Positions 59,198 through 64,000 of a stretch of DNA of 64,000 nt are shown here, piece by piece. Origin of the DNA: Agapanthus africanus (Eukaryota; Streptophyta; Magnoliopsida; Asparagales; Amaryllidaceae). The notes under the pieces were generated by a model. It did not search any database. It was not told where the DNA came from and saw only the letters and a list, made by a program, of their open reading frames with translations. Numbering within the stretch: position 1 is the first letter of the stretch; the number at the start of each line of letters is the position of its first letter. The translations under genes and the position numbers were made by a program. Location: contig JASDDO010000001.1 of the NCBI GenBank assembly GCA_030015575.1, positions 140,511,988 to 140,575,987 of the forward strand, read 5' to 3'.

Positions 59198-61615
59198 TGT
59201 AACGCTTTGAAAATTCGTATAGGTTAATTTCGTGTTAATTAGCGAAAATACGTGTTTTCGTAAAAACCTAGTTAATAATTATTTTCCATATAAACATGAA
59301 TATATCTATTTGAAGATGTGAATATGTGTATAATTGTGTTTTATTAGTTAACATTTAAATTATTGTTCACTTAATTATCTATTTTACTTATTTATTATTT
59401 ACTGAACTATTTCCTTAAAACATGCATACACACATCTTGTGTAACCCTAGATTAATACTTGTTTTAACAACCATGATACTTAATTCCTTTAAAAAAAATT
59501 AAAATGTAACATGCACTTCTTTATTTCCTCTCATAAGTTCTAGAATTTTCTTTTTTTATAAAATGGAAAAGAAATGGAAAATTGGGGTATGAGGCATTTA
59601 TTGCAAGGTATGGCTCATTTCTCTCTCTCTCTCTCTCCTCTCTAGAACTCTCTTCCTCTCTCAACTAGGCAGCCACCCCTCTTCCTCCTCCATTTTTCCT
59701 TGGTTTAATCTCTCTACCTCACATACAAATCCCTCAAAACTTCACAAAATCAAATCTAAACACTTAAGATCAAATCTTTTATTTGTTCTTGAGGCAAGAT
59801 TTCAGTTTGAAAGGCAAGAATCTCAAGTTTGAATCACTTCCATCTCCCCTTGAGGTATAAAGCCTAACTTAAGTATTAATTTGCTAAACTTTTGGTTTAT
59901 TAAGCTTAATTTGTTGGTTAAGTGGTAATTTAATGCAAGTTTTGAGATTTAAGAGGAGATTATGATAAGTTAGAGTTTTTATGGCTTAAATAGGGTAATT
60001 AAGAGTAGTTAGTGTCTATTAAACCAATTCCTCTACAAGTTTACACTAAAATACCTTAATGCCACTAATTAGTGTTTTAAAACGGTTTTTAATTAAGTTT
60101 TAGGATATTATGAATCTGCTATTACCGTGGTGGTTTTTAGAACAAACAAACATATACTGTAGACTATACTTTGTGTTAGGAGTGTAGTGTAGAAATCCGG
60201 ACCCGTTTCACCCTACTTGACCCGGTGAGAACCCCAATTTTTCCGATGTGGCCGGCACATTTTTGGAATTAGACATTGAAATTTTGCAGGTAGTTGTCTG
60301 TATGTATTTTATGAGGTTTGGTCTTGCTTGTTTTTCTTGTTTCTGCTCCAGATAAAATCTGGGACTAATTATCTATATTTGGTGTACTGTGTCTTGCACG
60401 ATACATATGATGCGAGTCGAGGCCTGGTGTGTCTGGGATAACAGCCAGATCAGGATGGTTTTGAGCGATGTTATACACATCTTGTGCACCAAGTGCACAC
60501 GTATTCTTACTCGTGACATTAATTCTTTCGTATCGTTGTCTTCGCGTTTTATCGAATGTTTAGCTTCTATATTGATATTTGCACGATTCTAGAATTGGTT
60601 GCGGAGACATTGGATGTGGCACGGAAAGGAAAAGCGGTGATTGGATCAGACTAGCTGAGGCGTTCCGGTGAGTAGATGTAGACATCTACGGGGAAATCAT
60701 CTGGATGGCGCAAGACGCCCGATAGTTTGAATTTCTATTAGTACTTACATTTATATGCGTAGTTCCTACTTATTCATCTTGTTGCATCGCATCATCTTTT
60801 ATATATATGTGTGATATCATCTCATAGGACACTTGCACCATTACCATTGGTTTATGCTGCACGGGCACTATTCATGTGGACACACACGCCTTGGTAATTG
60901 CTATGCCACGAACACTATATAACTTGTTTAAATCAGAATCTAAAATAATTGCACCATATATGATTTGTAAACCTGTACTTGTATATTCAATTCATCAGGA
61001 TGGATACGTAGGATTGCTAGTCATATGCATATACCTCATTGCATCATCGTTCATACATAGTTTTCTAGTCACACATCGTATTTCATATTGTTGATACCAT
61101 AGGCATTCATCATAGCTGACATGTGTATATATGGTGATTTTTCTTGAGGATTTCAGTATTTATGAGATTTATGGATTTTGGAGAAACCGCAAGGATTTTA
61201 AGAACGTAATATCATTTGAAAGTAAAAATTTGCGGTTTTCTCGTGATATGATGTGTGTGGCGTCCACCATGGGTTTTCTCGGTTCTTGAGCGGTATTATA
61301 CACCCGATTCGAGGAGGAGGACGAACCGTCTGCGGGTGCCTGGTGGACCCGGTGTGGTATTCCGGGGCAAGATGGTCGCAGATGATGGCGTTGAGCCCGG
61401 TAGGGGAGCACTACAAACCGGTTATTTATGAGGCGGCGGATATCCGGAGGATACCGACGTAGTCGTGAGATTTGATGATATAGGCCAGTCCGGATTGCCG
61501 GAGCCCGAGATATTGAGATATTGATACATTGAGACATCGAGGTATTGAGACTTGAGATGTCGAGACATTGAGATATTCATATTTAGTGTCGATGCTTGAT
61601 CCGGATTTCTATTGA
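59198..61615 (+). repeat. 3' LTR of element A, truncated
   Basis: Matches 3236-5638 of the 5' LTR with scattered substitutions and small indels, including a longer CT run near 59617-59638. Similarity stops abruptly after ATTGAT at 61615. The last ~860 bp of the LTR are absent from the window, displaced by sequence F. Confidence 0.87.
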
Positions 61616-61712
61616 TGTTCACCACCGAAAGACGCGACCGGGACGTTAGGACGTCTGGCCTGAATTTTAGGGGCAGATGCTATTTGGTTTTATCTGTCCA
61701 CCTCTCCGAAGA

Positions 61713-61876
61713 TGCCAAGTTGATTTTTGGCACCATGCATCGGGGGTTTAGACATATGCGGCCAATGTAGTAGATTTCGTCAGATTCCCCCTCATTGTGA
61801 GGGGTTTTTGATTGTGGGAATGCTCTTCCCTACAGACGCAAGCCCCTGCAGTTAATTACGCTACCGCATTGCGGTA
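61713..61876. other. first hairpins of sequence F
   Basis: TGCCAA/TTGGCA across 8 nt (61713-61732), CCCCTCA/TGAGGGG across TTG (61788-61804), GGGAA/TTCCC across 5 nt (61816-61830), TACCGC/GCGGTA across ATT (61862-61876). Confidence 0.75.
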
Positions 61877-61996
61877 ACCACTTTCTCCTTCTCCAGATGG
61901 TCATTTCGTGTCGTGTGTGTTTGTTTTATTTTTTGGTTGCTCGTGGATTGTATACGGAGACTCATTTATGTTGTCGACCGTAGGGCGTGGATCTGT

Positions 61997-62149
61997 CCAA
62001 ATCCGTATTTTCTTAGATTTGGGTTTGGTTTGGGTTTAAGGATCGTTAATCTCATTGAGATTAAGATCAACTTAAACGTTTGTTGAGAATACGTTAGTCT
62101 AATTTTAGACTAAAATTTACTCAACAAGATTTTGGGATCATTTAGATCC
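61997..62149. other. nested long hairpins of sequence F
   Basis: CCAAATC/GATTTGG (61997-62022). A 44-nt hairpin at 62034-62077 pairs GTTTAAG, GATC and TTAATCTC with their complements across ATT with small bulges. A two-tier hairpin at 62081-62126 has outer TGTTGAG/CTCAACA and inner TTAGTCTAA/TTAGACTAA. GGATC/GATCC lies at 62135-62149. Confidence 0.8.
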
Positions 62150-62180
62150 AACGAAAGAGTATTTGGACTCTATCGTTTTA

Positions 62181-62465
62181 GTTTAGGGACATTGCGGTCC
62201 ACTGTTTAAGGACATCATAGACCATGAGTTTAAGAGCCTCATAGTCCGTAAAGTTTAAGGACGTCATAGTCCATGAGTTTAGGGACGTCATGGTCCATTG
62301 GGTTTAAGGACATCATAGTCCGTACAGTTTAAGGATATCATAGTCCATGAGTTTAAGGACCTCATAGTCCGTAAAGTTTAAGGACATCATAGTCCATGAG
62401 TTTAAGGATCTCATAGTCCGGTTTAAAGACATCATAGTCTGGTTTAAAGACGTCATAGTCTGGTA
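62181..62465. repeat. tandem array of ~20-28-bp units, GTTTAAGGAC..TCATAGTCC
   Basis: About eleven or twelve degenerate units. Each has GTTTAAGGAC, then a short spacer, then TCATAGTCC, so GGAC and GTCC face each other across about 6 nt. Several units read GGACGTCATAGTCC and include a GACGTCA bZIP-like core. Unit length varies, and the last units are shortened. Confidence 0.85.
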
Positions 62466-62879
62466 TTTTGGTTTCACAATTTAAAGATGCGCCAAAAGTT
62501 TTTTGGTTATTGGGACCCTCCATCTCTCTGAAGACGTTGAAGAATTACAACGACATGAATCAGAGGTATGAAGAGATGTACCCTTGAACCAATATTGGTT
62601 GAGAGATCTATAGTCAGGTTTGGGACCTAGACCAATTAAAAAGATTATGAGCACATGGGCTCAGTTGATCTGAATTAGGGATTTGTAGCCAACTTGGGCT
62701 CAACCCACTTATTTTTGAATAAAATGTTGAACATTTATTTAGGCCCAGTCCGTTTTTTATTTAACAATGCTGAGTATTGATTTGGGTTCTGACACCCCTT
62801 TTTCTTTTGTCTTTTACTGAGTGTTGAACACTTTTTATGGCGCTGGGCTTTATTTAAAGAACACTTTGTGTTCCCCCAG

Positions 62880-63331
62880 CACACACGTGAGGAGCACGTG
62901 GTGCGCTTGGCGCTGAGCGCCAGACCTGGAGCACTAAGACACTTCTTATGAAATAGCGCACACGTGGTGAGCACGTGGTGCGCTTGGCGCTGAGTGCCAG
63001 ACCTGGAGCGCTAAGTCGCTTCTTATGAAATAGCGCACGCGTGGGGAGCACGTAGTGCGCTTGGCGCTGAGTGCCAGACTTGGAGTGCTAAGGCGTTTCT
63101 TATGAAATAGCGCACACGTGGGGAGCACGTGGTGCGCTTGGCGCTGAACGCCAGACTTGGAACGCTGAAGCGCTTCTTTTGAAATAGCACACACGTAGGA
63201 GTACGTGGTGCGCTTGGCGCCGAGCGCTAGACTTGGAGCGCTGAAGTGCTTCTTATGAAATAGCGTACACGTAAGGAGCACGTGGTGCGCTTGGCGCTGA
63301 GCGCCAGACTTGGAGCGCCGAAGCGCTTCTT
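62880..63331. repeat. tandem array of six ~77-bp units with G-boxes and a GGCGCT/AGCGCC palindrome
   Basis: Units start at 62880, 62957, 63034, 63111, 63188 and 63264: five steps of 77, 77, 77, 77 and 76 bp; the last unit is cut at CTTCTTTGG. Each has two CACGTG-type sites (seven exact CACGTG in total), then GTGCGCTTGGCGCTGAGCGCC or a close variant, then CTTCTTATGAAATAG. Minus-strand ORFs run through it, but 77 is not a multiple of 3, so they are not a repeated protein. Confidence 0.92.
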
Positions 63332-63358
63332 TGGCAGTTCTGGTCAGTTCTGTTCTCT

Positions 63359-63987
63359 GAGAATTAAATTCTCGTTTATAAGAGACTTTGTCTCATGGAT
63401 CTAAGTTCTTCTATGATCCCTTTTGTTTTTCTTTATGAGAGAATTTGTCTCATGGATCTAAGAACTAAGTTTTTCTTTTTATGAAGAGATGCTATGATCT
63501 CTTCTGTTTTTGTGAAAGACTCTGTCTTATAGATCTGTGATCTAGAAAAAGAACTAAGTTCTTATTTTTTATCAAGATATGCTATGATCCCTCTTCTTTT
63601 TATTTACCTTGAAGAAGGATCTTCTTCTTAGAGCTTGCTCTTCTCTTTTTCTTTTCTGAAAATTTGAATCTTATAGGGAGGTTGTTTTTCTCTCCAAGAC
63701 TTGAAGTCTTGGGTCCTTTATATAGGGGATGCTGATTTGTTAAATTAGTTAAGGAAATCTCTCATTGAGAGATTTCTGATTGATTTGGGGAATGTTTCCT
63801 ACCGTTGGATCTTTGATCCAAGGGTTTCTGTTTTACAGAAGATGGTTTTCTTGTTATTAACAAGATTGGGAAAGTATTTTCCTATATAGAACTTATTCTG
63901 TATTTTGGTGATTTTTAATCACCATTGGATCTTTGATCCAATGGTGCTCTGATTTACAGAGTACAATCTTTCTTGTTTGGAAAGATT
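63359..63987. other. dense hairpin cascade in sequence F
   Basis: Perfect stems: GAGAATT (63359-63373), GAGAC (63382-63394), GAAGAGAT (63483-63504), TAGATC (63530-63544), AAGAAC (63549-63563), GAAGAAG (63611-63627), CCAAGACTT (63694-63712), GAAATCTCTC (63754-63776), TTGGATC (63805-63821), TTCTGT (63826-63840), TCTTGTTA (63849-63865), GGTGATT (63907-63923), CACCATTGGATC (63920-63946), AATCTTTC (63965-63987). Each is followed by its complement, mostly after 1-6 nt and very often 3 nt. Confidence 0.88.
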
Positions 63988-64000
63988 TGAGGAGTATTTC

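Larger units (their letters stand above)
3236..61615 (+). mobile_element. element A: decayed Ty3/gypsy chromovirus-type LTR retrotransposon, outer shell of the nest
   Basis: The LTR start TGTAACGCTTTG occurs at 3236 and again at 59198. The first copy is followed by a primer site (6504-6515); the second is preceded by a purine tract. Order inside: gag start (6738-6779), insertion B, gag-protease-RT (36474-38001), insertion E, RT-RNase H-integrase (56568-59160), 3' LTR. The ~3.2 kb LTR and the integrase tail pattern KELRSE...VTWEAEEE suggest the Tekay/Del chromovirus group (inference). Several percent difference between the two LTRs and many stops show it is old and inactive. The 5 bases before the 5' LTR are GTTAC; the partner duplication cannot be checked because the 3' LTR is truncated. 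Confidence 0.88.
61616..64000. mobile_element. sequence F: probable end of another LTR element, truncated by the window edge
   Basis: Homology to A's LTR stops at ATTGAT (61615) and new sequence begins TGTTCACCACCG, starting with TG as LTRs do. In an uninterrupted copy A's LTR continues TTCATTGATGATAC (5' LTR from 5639), so this is an insertion or replacement. No coding frame, primer site or purine tract is seen in 2385 bp, consistent with being inside a long LTR, but the far end is not in the window. Orientation and family are unknown. It is packed with short inverted repeats and two tandem arrays. Confidence 0.5.

Noticed and set aside
59617..59638. CT repeat as a regulatory GAGA-type element
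   Set aside because: A simple microsatellite in A's 3' LTR, shorter in the 5' LTR; no reason to assign function.
62735..63281. Three overlapping minus-strand ORFs with repeated peptide (ALFHKK, LSAKRTT)
   Set aside because: They are the 77-bp DNA repeat read through. The unit is not a multiple of 3, so the frame changes each unit, and there is no other sign of coding.
62181..63331. Possible CRISPR array
   Set aside because: Units are contiguous without unique spacers, the setting is a plant transposon, and no cas genes exist.

Overview
The window is plant nuclear DNA, most likely from a eudicot: the first exon of a plant-type DHHC palmitoyltransferase lies at the left edge, next to a BED-finger hAT transposase relic and a deep nest of Ty3/gypsy and Ty1/copia LTR retrotransposons. 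I cannot name the species. The only intact long reading frame is one copia polyprotein (1308 codons); nearly everything else is decayed transposon sequence.

Layout. 1-1260: first exon of the palmitoyltransferase gene on the minus strand, plus probable intron. 1320-3235: hAT relic cut off in mid-transposase. 3236-61615: element A, a decayed chromovirus-type Ty3/gypsy element (plus strand, ~3.26 kb 5' LTR) inserted into the hAT relic. Element B (6780-36473, copia, minus) sits in A's gag. Element C (15639-35490, copia, minus, TSD ATAAC) sits in B's 5' LTR. Element D (21525-32136, copia, minus, TSD ATATA, intact) sits in C's leader. Element E (38002-56562, plus, TSD GAAAG) sits in A's reverse transcriptase just after its FVKKK codons. 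E is a tandem array LTR-internal-LTR-internal-LTR with a period of about 8.17 kb. At 61616 A's 3' LTR is broken by sequence F, which runs off the right edge. F starts with TG and is probably the end of another LTR element.

How the parts relate. B, C, D and E are related copia subfamilies. They share a Met-tRNA-type primer site, a GTGGGAGAT polypurine tract, ~2.1-2.2 kb LTRs and very long leaders. The leaders carry the same ordered features: a GC-rich hairpin 186-198 nt after the primer site, a hairpin with a GGCT loop whose stem changes in a compensating way, and three spaced W-box-like motifs. C and E share the same gag deletion and dead pol. E's LTRs are nearly identical, which suggests recent mobilisation in trans, and D is the obvious candidate for a gag-pol donor.

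Structure no gene explains. All four copia subfamilies carry a cluster of perfect short hairpins in the LTR, in C, D and E mostly with 3-nt loops. In C and E part of it folds as a Y-shaped three-stem palindrome. F is denser still: about 2.3 kb of consecutive short hairpins plus two tandem arrays, one of six 77-bp units with G-box and palindromic cores. These hairpin arrays are the main candidate for something undescribed.
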